A DNA stretch of 64,000 nucleotides from Pseudomonas yangonensis (lineage in GTDB: Bacteria; Pseudomonadota; Gammaproteobacteria; Pseudomonadales; Pseudomonadaceae). The position numbers and the translations under genes were made by a program. The notes beneath the pieces were generated by a model that worked only from the letters and a program-made list of their open reading frames with translations, ran no database searches and was not told where the DNA came from. The stretch covers positions 1 through 64,000 of the forward strand of contig NZ_BLJU01000011.1 in NCBI RefSeq assembly GCF_009932725.1, written 5' to 3'. Below, piece by piece: positions 35,111 through 45,035 of this stretch (position 1 is the first letter of the stretch; each line of letters opens with the position of its first letter).

Positions 35111-35576
35111 GTTCCACGTCATCCTCTTTCAACCGGAAATTCCGCCCAATACCGGCAACATTATCAGGCTGTGCGCCAATAGCGGCTGCCAACTGCACCT
35201 GATCGAACCACTGGGTTTCGAGCTGGACGACAAACGCCTGCGTCGCGCCGGGCTGGATTATCACGAATACGCCACGCTCAAGCGCCACCCGGACCTGCAG
35301 AGCTGCCTCGACACCCTCGGCCAGCCGCGCCTGTTCGCCTTTACCACCAAGGGTTCGCAACCCTTCCACGAAATCGCCTACCAGTCCGGCGACGCCTTCC
35401 TGTTCGGCCCGGAAAGCCGCGGCCTGCCCGAGGACGTGCGTAACGCCCTGCCGCCAGAGCAGCGCGTACGCCTGCCGATGCGCGCCGGCTGTCGCAGCCT
35501 GAACCTGTCCAACACGGTTGCAGTCACCGTTTACGAAGCCTGGCGGCAGAACGGTTTCGCCGGCGCGGGCGACTGA
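35109..35576 (+). CDS. trmL: tRNA (cytidine/uridine-2'-O)-methyltransferase TrmL
   Basis: 155 aa from the ATG at 35109, preceded by GGAG six bases upstream (E. coli TrmL 157 aa). SPOUT-class enzyme modifying the wobble base 34 of leucine tRNAs. Motifs: PEIPPNTGNIIRLCANSG, FLFGPESRGLPEDV and the trefoil-knot SAM site RLPMRAGCRSLNLSNTVAV. The frame upstream to 34911 is antisense. Its RBS lies inside the coding start of the divergent gene. Confidence 0.95.
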   Translation: MFHVILFQPEIPPNTGNIIRLCANSGCQLHLIEPLGFELDDKRLRRAGLDYHEYATLKRHPDLQSCLDTLGQPRLFAFTTKGSQPFHEIAYQSGDAFLFGPESRGLPEDVRNALPPEQRVRLPMRAGCRSLNLSNTVAVTVYEAWRQNGFAGAGD

Positions 35577-35651
35577 CTCCGCCGAAGTGGCCAGGCGGCA
35601 CTCCGCTTCAGCCGCGAAGCCGGTTCGCGAACGAAGTCAGCCCCAGAAAGC

Positions 35652-35689
35652 AAAACGCCGCGATCCTCGCAAGGAGTCGCGGCGTCTTT
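35652..35689. terminator. terminator between trmL and secB
   Basis: AAAACGCCGCGA...TCGCGGCGTCTTT: a ~10-bp GC stem flanked by A- and T-runs between the convergent trmL and secB genes. Confidence 0.75.
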
Positions 35690-35704
35690 GCAGCGAAACG
35701 ACGC

Positions 35705-36190
35705 TTATTGCGCGTTGGTCTCGCCAGCCTGCTGCATGCGCTGCAGTTCCTGCGCGTACAGCGCATCGAAGTTCACCGGCGACAGCATCAGGGCAGGGAA
35801 GGAACCGCGGGTCACCAGGCTGTCCAGCGCCTCACGGGCGTAGGGGAACAGGATGTTCGGGCAGAAGGCGCCGAGGGTGTGGCTCATCGAGGCAGCGTCG
35901 AGGCCCTTGATCAGGAAGATGCCGGCCTGCTGCACTTCGGCGATGAAGGCGACTTCTTCGCCGTTCTTCACCGTCACCGACAGGGTCAGCACCACTTCAT
36001 GGAAGTCACCTTCCAGCGCTTTCTGGCGGGTGTTGAGGTCCAGACCGACGCTCGGCGTCCACTCCTGACGGAAGATTTCCGGGCTCTTCGGCGCTTCGAA
36101 GGACAGGTCCTTGACGTAGATGCGCTGCAGGGAGAATTGCGGGTTCTGCGATTCGGCAGCGGCTGCGCCGCTGTTGGCTTGCTCGGTCAT
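35705..36190 (-). CDS. secB: protein-export chaperone SecB
   Basis: 161 aa from the ATG at 36190 ([11 protein letters not shown]). It holds preproteins unfolded and hands them to SecA. Family text: [44 protein letters not shown] and the conserved C-terminal core [37 protein letters not shown]. The extra codons to 36295 lie in the grxC gap and are unsupported. Follows grxC by 28 bp. Confidence 0.96.
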   Translation of the reverse strand: MTEQANSGAAAAESQNPQFSLQRIYVKDLSFEAPKSPEIFRQEWTPSVGLDLNTRQKALEGDFHEVVLTLSVTVKNGEEVAFIAEVQQAGIFLIKGLDAASMSHTLGAFCPNILFPYAREALDSLVTRGSFPALMLSPVNFDALYAQELQRMQQAGETNAQ

Positions 36191-36218
36191 GGCGTTAGCC
36201 TTCCTTAACGTTGAGGTT

Positions 36219-36479
36219 TCAAGCGGGGTTCTGCAGCAGGGCGTCGAGCTTGCCGGCGCGCTCCAGGGCATAAAGGTCGTCACAGCCACCGACATGGGTG
36301 CTGCCGATCCAGATTTGCGGTACCGAGGTGCGCCCGGCCATGCGGGTCATCTCCGCGCGAATGGCAGGCTCGCCGTCGACACGGATTTCCTCGTAATCCA
36401 CCCCTTTGCTGGCCAGCAGCTGCTTGGCCCGGATGCAATAGGGGCACCAGTCGCTGGAATAGATGACCACGTCGGCCAT
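36219..36479 (-). CDS. grxC: glutaredoxin 3
   Basis: 86 aa. Redox site CPYC at residues 12-15 ([16 protein letters not shown]), cis-Pro in [15 protein letters not shown], and [13 protein letters not shown]. Reduces disulfides using glutathione. It starts one base after the rhodanese stop, in the order rhodanese-grxC-secB. Confidence 0.95.
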   Translation of the reverse strand: MADVVIYSSDWCPYCIRAKQLLASKGVDYEEIRVDGEPAIRAEMTRMAGRTSVPQIWIGSTHVGGCDDLYALERAGKLDALLQNPA

Positions 36480-36480
36480 G

Positions 36481-36894
36481 TCACTTCACCAGCGGCAGGT
36501 TGTCGCCACGCCAGGTGGCGATGCCACCGGACAGCTTGGCGGCGGTGAAGCCGGCCTTCTTCAGCTCGCGTGCGATGCTGCCGGCATGCTGACCCATGGC
36601 GTCGACGACGACGATGGTCTTGGCCTTGTGCTTCTCCAGCTCGCCGATACGCGCCGCCACCTTGTCATAAGGGATGTGCAGCGAGCCGACGATATGGCCG
36701 GCGGAGAAGTCCTTCTGCGCACGCACGTCGAGCACCACGCCCTTGTCGCCGTTGACCAGCGCGGTGAGCTCGCGGCTCGACAGGCTCTGCCCGCCCTTGC
36801 GCATCTCGGTAACGATCAGCAGTACCAGCAGCACGACGAACATGCCGCTCAGTACGTAGTGATTAATGATGAATTCAATCAGGTTGGCGAACAT
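36481..36894 (-). CDS. membrane-anchored rhodanese-like protein (YibN type)
   Basis: 137 aa with an N-terminal TM segment (~11-30, VLSGMFVVLLVLLIV) and one rhodanese fold: KGVVLDVRAQKDFSAGHIVGSLHIP. At the active loop the sequence is VVVDAMGQHAGS, with Asp where catalytic Cys would be. E. coli YibN likewise has Asp there, so this is a family trait and sulfurtransferase activity is unlikely. First gene of the grxC-secB unit; divergent from gpmI. Confidence 0.88.
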   Translation of the reverse strand: MFANLIEFIINHYVLSGMFVVLLVLLIVTEMRKGGQSLSSRELTALVNGDKGVVLDVRAQKDFSAGHIVGSLHIPYDKVAARIGELEKHKAKTIVVVDAMGQHAGSIARELKKAGFTAAKLSGGIATWRGDNLPLVK

Positions 36895-37041
36895 CTATAT
36901 GGCCCAGGACGGTAAAATGCCGGCCAGTATACACAGCCCCACAGGTCGGCCAAACCCCGTCTGGCAGTGACGCGCCAGGCGCTTGGCCCTAAAATGCCGG
37001 GCTGTTTCCTTGCCCCCTCAGACGCAGAGCGAGCCAGCTTA

Positions 37042-38574
37042 ATGAGTGCCACGCCAAAACCCTTGGTTCTGATCATCCTCGACGGCTTCGGTCACAGCGA
37101 CAAACCCGAGTACAACGCCATCCATGCTGCCAGTACGCCGGTCTACGACCGCCTGCGTGCCACCTACCCGCACGGTCTGATCTCCGGCAGCGGCATGGAC
37201 GTGGGCCTGCCGGACGGGCAGATGGGTAACTCCGAAGTCGGTCACATGAACCTCGGCGCGGGGCGCGTGGTGTATCAGGACTTCACCCGCGTGACCAAGG
37301 CGATCCGCGACGGCGAATTCTTCGAGAACCCCACGATCAATCAGGCCGTGGACAAGGCCGTGGCCGCCGGCAAGGCCGTGCACATCCTCGGCCTGCTCTC
37401 CGATGGCGGCGTACACAGCCATCAGGATCACATCGTCGCCATGGCCGAACTGGCCGCCAAGCGCGGCGCCGAGAAGATCTACCTGCACGCCTTCCTCGAT
37501 GGCCGCGACACGCCACCGAAAAGCGCACAACCGTCCATCGAGCTGCTCGATGCAGCCTTCGCCCGCCTCGGCAAGGGCCGCATCGCCAGCCTCACCGGCC
37601 GTTATTTCGCCATGGACCGCGACAACCGCTGGGACCGCGTCGAGCAGGCCTACCACCTGATCGTCGACGGCGCCGGCCAGTTCAACGCCGCCAGCGCTGT
37701 GGCAGGTCTGCAGGCCGCCTACGAGCGTGGCGAGAGCGACGAGTTCGTCAAGGCCACCACCATCGGCACGCCGGTGCAGGTGGAGGATGGCGACGCCGTG
37801 GTGTTCATGAACTTCCGCGCCGACCGTGCCCGCGAACTGACCCGCGCGTTCGTCGAGCCCGGCTTCAAGGAGTTCGAGCGCAAGCGCGCGCCGCAGGTCG
37901 GCTTCGTCATGCTCACCCAGTACGCGGCGAGCATCCCGGCGCCCGCTGCCTTCGCTCCGGAAGCGCTGACCAACGTGCTCGGCGAATACCTGGCGAAAAA
38001 CGGCAAGACCCAGCTGCGCATCGCCGAGACCGAGAAATACGCCCACGTCACCTTCTTCTTTTCCGGCGGGCGCGAAGAGCCGTTCGAGGGCGAAGAGCGC
38101 ATCCTGATTCCGTCGCCTAACGTCGCCACTTATGACCTCAAGCCGGAAATGAGCGCGCCGGAAGTCACCGACAAGATCGTCGATGCCATCGAGAACCAGC
38201 GTTATGACGTGATCATCGTCAACTACGCCAACGGCGACATGGTCGGCCATACCGGCGTATTCGAGGCGGCGGTCAAGGCCGTGGAGACTCTCGATACCTG
38301 CGTCGGTCGCATCACCGAGGCGCTGGAGAAGGTCGGCGGCGAGGCGCTGATCACCGCCGACCACGGCAACGTCGAACAGATGGAAGACGAGTGCACCGGC
38401 CAGGCGCACACCGCGCACACCTGCGAGCCGGTGCCGTTCATCTACGTCGGCAAGCGCCCGGCGCGCATCCGCGAAGGCGGTGTGCTGGCCGACGTGGCGC
38501 CGACCCTGCTCAAGCTGATGGGTCTGGAACAACCGGCCGAGATGACCGGCAAAACCATCGTCGAGCTGCAGTAA
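37042..38574 (+). CDS. gpmI: 2,3-bisphosphoglycerate-independent phosphoglycerate mutase
   Basis: 510 aa from the ATG at 37042 ([17 protein letters not shown]). Interconverts 3- and 2-phosphoglycerate via a phosphoserine. The first metal site is Asp14 in LDGFG, and the nucleophile is Ser64 in [16 protein letters not shown]. The alkaline-phosphatase-like second metal cluster is [13 protein letters not shown] and [10 protein letters not shown]. The frame open to 36967 lacks an RBS. Followed by a strong terminator. Confidence 0.97.
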   Translation: MSATPKPLVLIILDGFGHSDKPEYNAIHAASTPVYDRLRATYPHGLISGSGMDVGLPDGQMGNSEVGHMNLGAGRVVYQDFTRVTKAIRDGEFFENPTINQAVDKAVAAGKAVHILGLLSDGGVHSHQDHIVAMAELAAKRGAEKIYLHAFLDGRDTPPKSAQPSIELLDAAFARLGKGRIASLTGRYFAMDRDNRWDRVEQAYHLIVDGAGQFNAASAVAGLQAAYERGESDEFVKATTIGTPVQVEDGDAVVFMNFRADRARELTRAFVEPGFKEFERKRAPQVGFVMLTQYAASIPAPAAFAPEALTNVLGEYLAKNGKTQLRIAETEKYAHVTFFFSGGREEPFEGEERILIPSPNVATYDLKPEMSAPEVTDKIVDAIENQRYDVIIVNYANGDMVGHTGVFEAAVKAVETLDTCVGRITEALEKVGGEALITADHGNVEQMEDECTGQAHTAHTCEPVPFIYVGKRPARIREGGVLADVAPTLLKLMGLEQPAEMTGKTIVELQ

Positions 38575-38590
38575 TCGGCATAAAACAAGA

Positions 38591-38626
38591 AACGCCCCGC
38601 GCCATCAGGCCTGGGGCGTTTTTTTT
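38591..38626 (+). terminator. gpmI terminator
   Basis: ACGCCCC / GGGGCGT stem with an intervening loop containing GCCATCAGGC, followed by eight T residues, 17 bp after the gpmI stop. Confidence 0.9.
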
Positions 38627-38681
38627 GCCCGGCAGCACGGGCATACTAGGCCTCAATTCGCCCTCCGGTGTCGCCTCGCCC

Positions 38682-39932
38682 ATGCTTCGCATCCTTGCCC
38701 TGATTCTGCTCAGCAGCCTGATCGCTCCGGCCATCGCCGATCAGCGCGCCGATACCCAGCGCCAGCTCGAAGCCGCGCGCCAGGACGTCGCCGAACTGAA
38801 GAAGCTGCTGGAGAAGCTGCAGCAGGAAAAATCCGGCGTGCAGCAGCAGCTGAAGAAGACCGAAACCGAGATGGGTGATCTGGAAAACCAGGTCAAGGAA
38901 CTGCAACGCGAGCTCAAGGGCAGCGAGCAGGAAATCCAGCGCCTGGATCAGGAGAAAAAAAAACTCCAGAGCGCGCGCACTGAACAGCAACGCCTGATCG
39001 CCATCCAGGCCCGCGCCGCGTATCAGAGCGGCCGCCAGGAGTACGTCAAGCTGCTGCTCAACCAGCAGAATCCGGAAAAGTTCTCGCGCACCCTCACCTA
39101 TTACGATTACCTCAGTCAGGCGCGTCTCGAACAGCTCTCCGCATTCAACGAGACCCTGCGCCAACTGGCCAACGTCGAACAGGAAATCACCCGCCACCAG
39201 GCCCAGCTGCAGGCGCAGAAGACAGGCCTGGATGAACGCCACGCCAAGCTCGCCGAGGCGCGCAAGGAGCGCCAGCAGGCACTGGCCAAACTCAATCGCG
39301 ACTTCGCCAGCCGCGATCAGCGGCTCAAGGCACGCCAGCAGGAACAGGCCGAACTGGGCCGCGTACTCAAGACCATCGAGGAAACCCTGGCCCGCCAGGC
39401 GCGCGAAGCCGAGGAAGCGCGCAAGCGCGCACTGGCCGCTCAGAAAGCCGAGCAGGCGCGTCCGGGCAGCCAGCAAAGCAGCCAGCCCAGCGGTCCACTG
39501 GTCAGCTCAGGCGCCGTCTACGGCGGGCCTTTCGCCAGCGCGCGCGGCAAGTTGCCTTGGCCGGTCGATGGCCGATTGGTAGCACGCTACGGAACCCCTC
39601 GCGGCGGCGACGCTCGTACTAAATGGGATGGCGTACTGATCGGTGCGCCTGCCGGCAGCCAGGTGCGTGCCGTGCATGGCGGCCGAGTGGTTTTCGCCGA
39701 CTGGTTGCGTGGCGCCGGTCTGTTGGTCATTCTCGACCATGGCAATGGTTATCTGAGCCTGTACGGCCACAACCAGAGCCTGCTGAAGAATGCCGGCGAT
39801 GTGGTCAAGGCCGGCGAAGCCATCGCCACCGTTGGCAGCAGCGGTGGTCAGGACACATCGGCACTGTACTTCGCCATTCGCCAGAACGGTCGCCCGAGTG
39901 ACCCGGCACAGTGGTGCCGCGCGCAGGGATGA
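38682..39932 (+). CDS. EnvC-like murein hydrolase activator
   Basis: 416 aa from the ATG at 38682 with a signal peptide (~1-19, LRILALILLSSLIAPAIA). A long coiled coil (~20-270, e.g. ELKKLLEKLQQEKSGVQQQL) leads to a C-terminal LytM/M23 domain (~300-416; GRVVFADWLRGAGLLVILDHGNGYLSLYGH). The first zinc His of active M23 enzymes is Lys (TKWDGVLIG), so the domain is degenerate, like EnvC. EnvC activates periplasmic amidases at the septum without cutting. It precedes ctpA by 48 bp. Gene name envC is possible. Confidence 0.9.
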   Translation: MLRILALILLSSLIAPAIADQRADTQRQLEAARQDVAELKKLLEKLQQEKSGVQQQLKKTETEMGDLENQVKELQRELKGSEQEIQRLDQEKKKLQSARTEQQRLIAIQARAAYQSGRQEYVKLLLNQQNPEKFSRTLTYYDYLSQARLEQLSAFNETLRQLANVEQEITRHQAQLQAQKTGLDERHAKLAEARKERQQALAKLNRDFASRDQRLKARQQEQAELGRVLKTIEETLARQAREAEEARKRALAAQKAEQARPGSQQSSQPSGPLVSSGAVYGGPFASARGKLPWPVDGRLVARYGTPRGGDARTKWDGVLIGAPAGSQVRAVHGGRVVFADWLRGAGLLVILDHGNGYLSLYGHNQSLLKNAGDVVKAGEAIATVGSSGGQDTSALYFAIRQNGRPSDPAQWCRAQG

Positions 39933-39979
39933 TCAGGCCCAGAGCCTGATAGCGCCTCATTCATTTAGGAGTTGTCTTC

Positions 39980-41296
39980 ATGCCCCATCGCTTTCGCCCC
40001 ACCTGCCTGGCTCTGGCCCTCGGGCTGCTGCTCGGCGCTCCAGCCCTGCAAGCGGCAGAGCCTGCCCCTGCGCCAGCACCGGCGGCGAGCGGCAAGGCCC
40101 CGCTGCCCCTGGATGATCTGCGCACCTTCGCCGAGGTGATGGACCGCATCAAGGCTGCCTATGTCGAGCCGGTCAGCGACAAGACCCTGCTGGAAAATGC
40201 CATCAAGGGCATGCTCAGCAACCTCGATCCGCATTCGGCCTACCTCGAACCGGAAGCCTTCGCCGAGCTGCAGGAAAGCACCAGCGGCGAGTTCGGTGGC
40301 CTGGGCATCGAAGTCGGCATGGAGGATGGCTTCGTCAAGGTGGTATCGCCCATCGACGACACGCCGGCATCCAAGGCCGGTATCCAGCCCGGTGACCTGA
40401 TCGTCAAGATCGATGGCCAGCCGACCAAGGGCCTGTCGATGATGGAAGCCGTGGAGAAGATGCGCGGCAAGGCCGGCAGCAAGATCGAGCTGACCCTGGT
40501 GCGTGACGGCGGCCGCCCCTTCGACCTGACCCTGACCCGCGCGGTGATCAAGGTACGCAGCGTCAAGAGCCAGATGCTCGAAGACGGCTACGGCTACCTG
40601 CGCATTTCGCAATTCCAGGTCAACACTGGCGAGGAAGTCGGCAAGGCGCTGACCAAGCTGCGCCAGGAAAACGGCAACAAGAAGCTGCGCGGCCTGGTCA
40701 TGGACCTGCGCAACAACCCGGGCGGCGTGCTGCAGGCCGCGGTGGAAGTGGCCGACCACTTCCTCAAGAGCGGGCTGATCGTCTACACCGAAGGCCGCCT
40801 GGCCAACTCCGAGCTGCGCTTCAACGCCGACCCGGCCGATGCCAGCGAGGGCGTACCCCTGGTGGTGCTGATCAACGGCGGCAGCGCCTCGGCCTCGGAA
40901 ATCGTCGCCGGCGCCCTGCAGGACCACAAGCGCGCAGTACTGATGGGCACCGACAGCTTCGGCAAGGGCTCGGTACAGACCGTGCTGCCGCTGAACAACG
41001 ACCGCGCGCTGAAGCTGACTACCGCACTGTACTTCACGCCCAACGGCCGCTCGATCCAGGCCCAGGGTATCGTCCCCGACATCGAAGTGACGCGCGCCAA
41101 GGTTACTCGCGAGGAGGAGGCCGAAGGTATCAAGGAAGCCGATCTGCAGGGCCACCTGGGCAATGGCAACGGCGGTGCGGATCGCCCGAGCCGAATCGGC
41201 CAGCTCGCCCGCACCGAACGCCCGCAGGACGACGACTATCAGCTGAGCCAGGCGCTCAATCTGCTCAAGGGCCTGAGCGTCACGCGCGGCAACTGA
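39980..41296 (+). CDS. ctpA: S41 carboxyl-terminal processing protease
   Basis: 438 aa. Signal peptide (1-25) and a Pro/Ala linker, PDZ domain (~100-180; GLGIEVGMEDGFVKVVSPI), then the peptidase core. The Ser/Lys dyad is Ser304 (GGSASASEIV) and Lys329 (TDSFGKGSVQT). In P. aeruginosa CtpA works with the LbcA lipoprotein to degrade murein endopeptidases. The 48-bp gap to the EnvC-like gene suggests one operon for cell-wall control. Confidence 0.95.
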   Translation: MPHRFRPTCLALALGLLLGAPALQAAEPAPAPAPAASGKAPLPLDDLRTFAEVMDRIKAAYVEPVSDKTLLENAIKGMLSNLDPHSAYLEPEAFAELQESTSGEFGGLGIEVGMEDGFVKVVSPIDDTPASKAGIQPGDLIVKIDGQPTKGLSMMEAVEKMRGKAGSKIELTLVRDGGRPFDLTLTRAVIKVRSVKSQMLEDGYGYLRISQFQVNTGEEVGKALTKLRQENGNKKLRGLVMDLRNNPGGVLQAAVEVADHFLKSGLIVYTEGRLANSELRFNADPADASEGVPLVVLINGGSASASEIVAGALQDHKRAVLMGTDSFGKGSVQTVLPLNNDRALKLTTALYFTPNGRSIQAQGIVPDIEVTRAKVTREEEAEGIKEADLQGHLGNGNGGADRPSRIGQLARTERPQDDDYQLSQALNLLKGLSVTRGN

Positions 41297-41311
41297 GCCG
41301 GCCTGCAAAAG

Positions 41312-41348
41312 AAAACGCCGCAATTTCCTCGCGAAACTGCGGCGTTTT
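41312..41348. terminator. ctpA terminator
   Basis: AAAACGCCGCA...TGCGGCGTTTT: GC-rich stem with A- and T-runs on either side, just after ctpA and before the convergent solute-binding genes. Confidence 0.9.
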
Positions 41349-41438
41349 CATATGGGCCGTTGTCAGCGACAGGCTGTACCGGCGCTATCCCGGAAGATTC
41401 GCTGGATGCGCCGTGCGCGCCGCCACCCGACAACCCGG

Positions 41439-42194
41439 TTACAGATAATTCTCGGTAATGTCGTCGATGAAGCCGTCGGCACGCATCTCGTCCAGCGCTT
41501 TCTGCAGGCGCTCGATGACCTCGTCCGGGGTGTCCTTGTTCAGCGCCAGGTAAAGTTCGGCGTCATTGAAACGCAGCACGGTGTTGAGGCCGCTGACGTC
41601 TTCCTGCTTGGCCAGGTAACGCCCGACCGGATCGGTGGTGGCCCACAAGTCGATCTGCCCGCGCACCAGCTTCTTCACGTTCTCCTGGTCACGCAGGGCG
41701 TTGATCGGCTCCAGCCCCTGGCTTTCCAGATGCTGGCTGACCGCATCGTTCTTGTACGCACCGACGCGGTACTTGGCGGCGTCCTGCAGGCTCGACACCC
41801 TGATGTCGTTGCCCGGCGCAGCGAGCAGCACCCAGCCGGTCTTGGCCAGCGGGCCGACCCACTTGAACAGCGGTTTGCGCTCATCGGTATAGGTGGTGGA
41901 GAACAGGCCATAGTTGGGCTTGTCCAGGGTCAGGCGATAGAGACGATCCCAGGGGAAGCGCAGGGTCAGGGTGTAATCGATGCCGGCACGCTTGAACATC
42001 TCTCGCACGATGTCGGCGCTGATGCCATCGATACCGTCGTCACGGGCGAAGTTCTTGTCGTCCACCGCCATGTTGAAGGGCGGGAAATTCTCGGTCAGCA
42101 GCACCACCTTGTAGTCCGCCGGCAGCTCCGCATGGGCGAAACCGGAGGCGAGAAACAGGGCGACGAACAGGCTTTTCTTCAGAGTTTTCAGCAT
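41439..42194 (-). CDS. solute-binding protein, family 3, copy 1
   Basis: 251 aa. Signal peptide (1-22, FVALFLASGFAHA), then the SBP_bac_3 fold: VVLLTENFPPFNMAVDDKNF, IVREMFKRAGIDYTLTLRFPWDRLY, FKWVGPLAKTGWVLLA, and QENVKKLVRGQIDLWATTDP. Homologous to copies 2 and 3 beside it. No permease or ATPase gene is nearby, so these may be orphan receptors or deliver ligand to a distant transporter. Ligand unknown. Confidence 0.82.
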   Translation of the reverse strand: MLKTLKKSLFVALFLASGFAHAELPADYKVVLLTENFPPFNMAVDDKNFARDDGIDGISADIVREMFKRAGIDYTLTLRFPWDRLYRLTLDKPNYGLFSTTYTDERKPLFKWVGPLAKTGWVLLAAPGNDIRVSSLQDAAKYRVGAYKNDAVSQHLESQGLEPINALRDQENVKKLVRGQIDLWATTDPVGRYLAKQEDVSGLNTVLRFNDAELYLALNKDTPDEVIERLQKALDEMRADGFIDDITENYL

Positions 42195-42328
42195 AAGACG
42201 TACCGCTCGCGTGATTTGTGGTTATGGCTAGCGGCATCCGTGCATGGGCCCGAGCCCGTTGACTGGCACTCAGTGGCTCTGCCATCCATGGCGAGCGACC
42301 GGCTCGTGGCCGGCCGCGTGTTCGTTGC

Positions 42329-43084
42329 TTACAGGTAGCTGTTCAAGGTGGCGTCGACGAATCCTTCGGCGCGCATCTCATCCAGGGCCGCCTGCAGCCT
42401 GGCGACGATCTCATCGGGCATTTCCTTGTTCAGCGCCAGGTACAACTCGGCGCTGTCGAAACGCAAAACGGTCTTGAGGCCGGAGATGCCCTCCTGCTTG
42501 GCCAGGTAGCGACCGGCCGGATCCCCCGTGGCCCAAAGATCGATCTGCCCCGTCTCGAGCTTGCGCGCGTTTTCCTGGTCGCGCAGCGAGGTGCTGTGCT
42601 CGACGCCCTTTTCGGTCAGGTATTCGGAAATTGCGTCGCCCTTGTAGGCGCCGATGCGATAGGCCTTGGCTTCGTCGAGGCTGGCCAGGCTGAGCGGGCT
42701 GTCACCCTTGGCCAGTAGTACCCAGTCGTCCGGGCCGATGGGGCCGACCCACTTGAACAATTGCTCGCGCTCCGGCAATCGCGCGGTCACGAACACGCCG
42801 TAGCCGGGCTTTTCCAGCGCGAGGTTGTAGATGCGGTCCCAGGGGAAGCGCAGGGTCAGGTTGTACTGAACCCCGGCGCGCTTGAACATTTCCTTGACGA
42901 TATCCACGGCGATGCCGCTGATATTGTCCTCCTGAGCGAAGTTCTTGCCATTGACCGCCATGTTGTAGGGCGGAAAGTTCTCGGTAAGCAGGACCACATT
43001 GAAGTTCGGGTCCACTTCGGCGCGCGCAGCGCCAGCAAGCACCATAAGGGTGCCGCCCAGCGAGATCAGCAGGCGTTTGAACAT
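42329..43084 (-). CDS. solute-binding protein, family 3, copy 2
   Basis: 251 aa, close paralogue of copy 1: VVLLTENFPPYNMAVNGKNF, VDIVKEMFKRAGVQYNLTLRFPWDRIYNLALEKPGYGVF, FKWVGPIGPDDWVLLA, QENARKLETGQIDLWATGDP, then DSAELYLALNKEMPDEIV. Signal peptide 1-22. Same strand and order as the other copies, ~130 bp from copy 1. Product periplasmic. Confidence 0.82.
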   Translation of the reverse strand: MFKRLLISLGGTLMVLAGAARAEVDPNFNVVLLTENFPPYNMAVNGKNFAQEDNISGIAVDIVKEMFKRAGVQYNLTLRFPWDRIYNLALEKPGYGVFVTARLPEREQLFKWVGPIGPDDWVLLAKGDSPLSLASLDEAKAYRIGAYKGDAISEYLTEKGVEHSTSLRDQENARKLETGQIDLWATGDPAGRYLAKQEGISGLKTVLRFDSAELYLALNKEMPDEIVARLQAALDEMRAEGFVDATLNSYL

Positions 43085-43168
43085 GGCATTTCTCGTTCTA
43101 ATAAAAGGCAGACTGCATCAGCATAACCGCCATGCCCTCCCCGGCCCAGCGATTACTGGCAGTGTGCC

Positions 43169-43903
43169 TCAATAGCGGGCTTCGATGGCCTTCAAGGTGC
43201 CATCGGCTCGCAGCGAATCCAGTGCACTTTGCAACTTCTGCACCAGCTCATCCGGCGTTTGCCGGTTGAGCGCCAGATAGAGTTCAGCCGTGTGCAGCTG
43301 CTGCACTACCTTGAGGTTCTGCATACCCTCCTGACGCGCCATGAACCGTCCAGCCTGATTCGAGGTGACCCACAGATCGATCTGCTCGCGCGCCAGCTTG
43401 TGCACGTTTTCATTGTCGCGCAGCGCTGTCTGCACCTCGAAGCCGCGGTCGAGCAGAAACTGGGTCTTGGCGTCATTCTTGTAGCCACCGATGCGGTAAC
43501 GCCGCGCCTCGTCCAGCGAGGACAGCTGGATGTCGCTGTCCCCCCGGGCGAACAGCACCCACTCGTTGCTGGCCAGCGGCCCGACCCATTTGAACTGATC
43601 CTCACGCTCGGCGGTGCGCGCGGTGGAAAACAGGCCGTAGCCGACATCGTCCAGCGTCTGCTGGTACACCCGTTGCCAGGGGAAGCGCAGGATCATCTGA
43701 CAGTCCACCTCGGCGCGTTCACAGACCGCACGCAGAATATCGGCGTTGATACCGGTGACGTTGTCGTCCCGGGCGAAATTGTTGCCACTGACCGACATAT
43801 TGAACGGCGGCAGATTCTCCGTAAGCAGCACCAGCGATTCCGCACGGGCAAGGCTGAGGCCACAGGTCAGGGCCAGGATGGTCAAGAATCGAAGTAGGAA
43901 CAT
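43169..43903 (-). CDS. solute-binding protein, family 3, copy 3
   Basis: 244 aa from the ATG at 43903 (MFLLRFLTILALTCGL, signal peptide ~1-20); the frame reaches 43984. Same domain: LVLLTENLPPFNMSVSGNNFARDDNVTG and ILRFPWQRVYQQTLDDVGYGLF, FKWVGPLASNEWVLFA. Diverged more from copies 1 and 2 (e.g. CERAEVDC adds two Cys). First of the three in transcription order; hisF lies on the same strand 211 bp upstream. Confidence 0.82.
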   Translation of the reverse strand: MFLLRFLTILALTCGLSLARAESLVLLTENLPPFNMSVSGNNFARDDNVTGINADILRAVCERAEVDCQMILRFPWQRVYQQTLDDVGYGLFSTARTAEREDQFKWVGPLASNEWVLFARGDSDIQLSSLDEARRYRIGGYKNDAKTQFLLDRGFEVQTALRDNENVHKLAREQIDLWVTSNQAGRFMARQEGMQNLKVVQQLHTAELYLALNRQTPDELVQKLQSALDSLRADGTLKAIEARY

Positions 43904-44114
43904 GAAGACTCCGTGTCGAAAATGCTCGGCAAAAAGCAGCCCTCCGCGAGCGCGGAGAAGCAGAGTGAAGGGATATGTGTTCATGCTAGCCGGATCGCTG
44001 GCACTTTGCCGTCGACTCGCCCGCAGCTTTGAGCGAAAACGGCGTCAAACGGGCGGTTCAGGCATATGTAAACGCCGCGCTGAGCAGCTGTTAAGCCCCG
44101 CGCGGCGCGACAGA

Positions 44115-44885
<771 letters not shown>

Positions 44886-44993
44886 GCTGAAACCCTCTCT
44901 AACCGGCTGCGCCGCACATCCGCGGCGTTGCGTGGTGCTCGCTCCTCGCCGTACTACAGTACTGTCTCGTCGCTGCGCGCCACGCGCCTTGCG

Positions 44994-45029
44994 TCTGAAG
45001 CGGCTCGCTCGCTTAGCGAGGGCTTCAGA
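44994..45029. repeat. stem-loop in the hisA-hisF gap
   Basis: TCTGAAGC / GCTTCAGA outer arms and CTCGCT / AGCGAG inner arms fold into a long hairpin ending just before the hisA stop. A second inverted GTACT-AC-AGTAC lies at about 44951-44962. No T-run follows; it could set the hisA:hisF ratio or belong to a repeat family. Confidence 0.6.
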
Positions 45030-45035
45030 GCGTGC

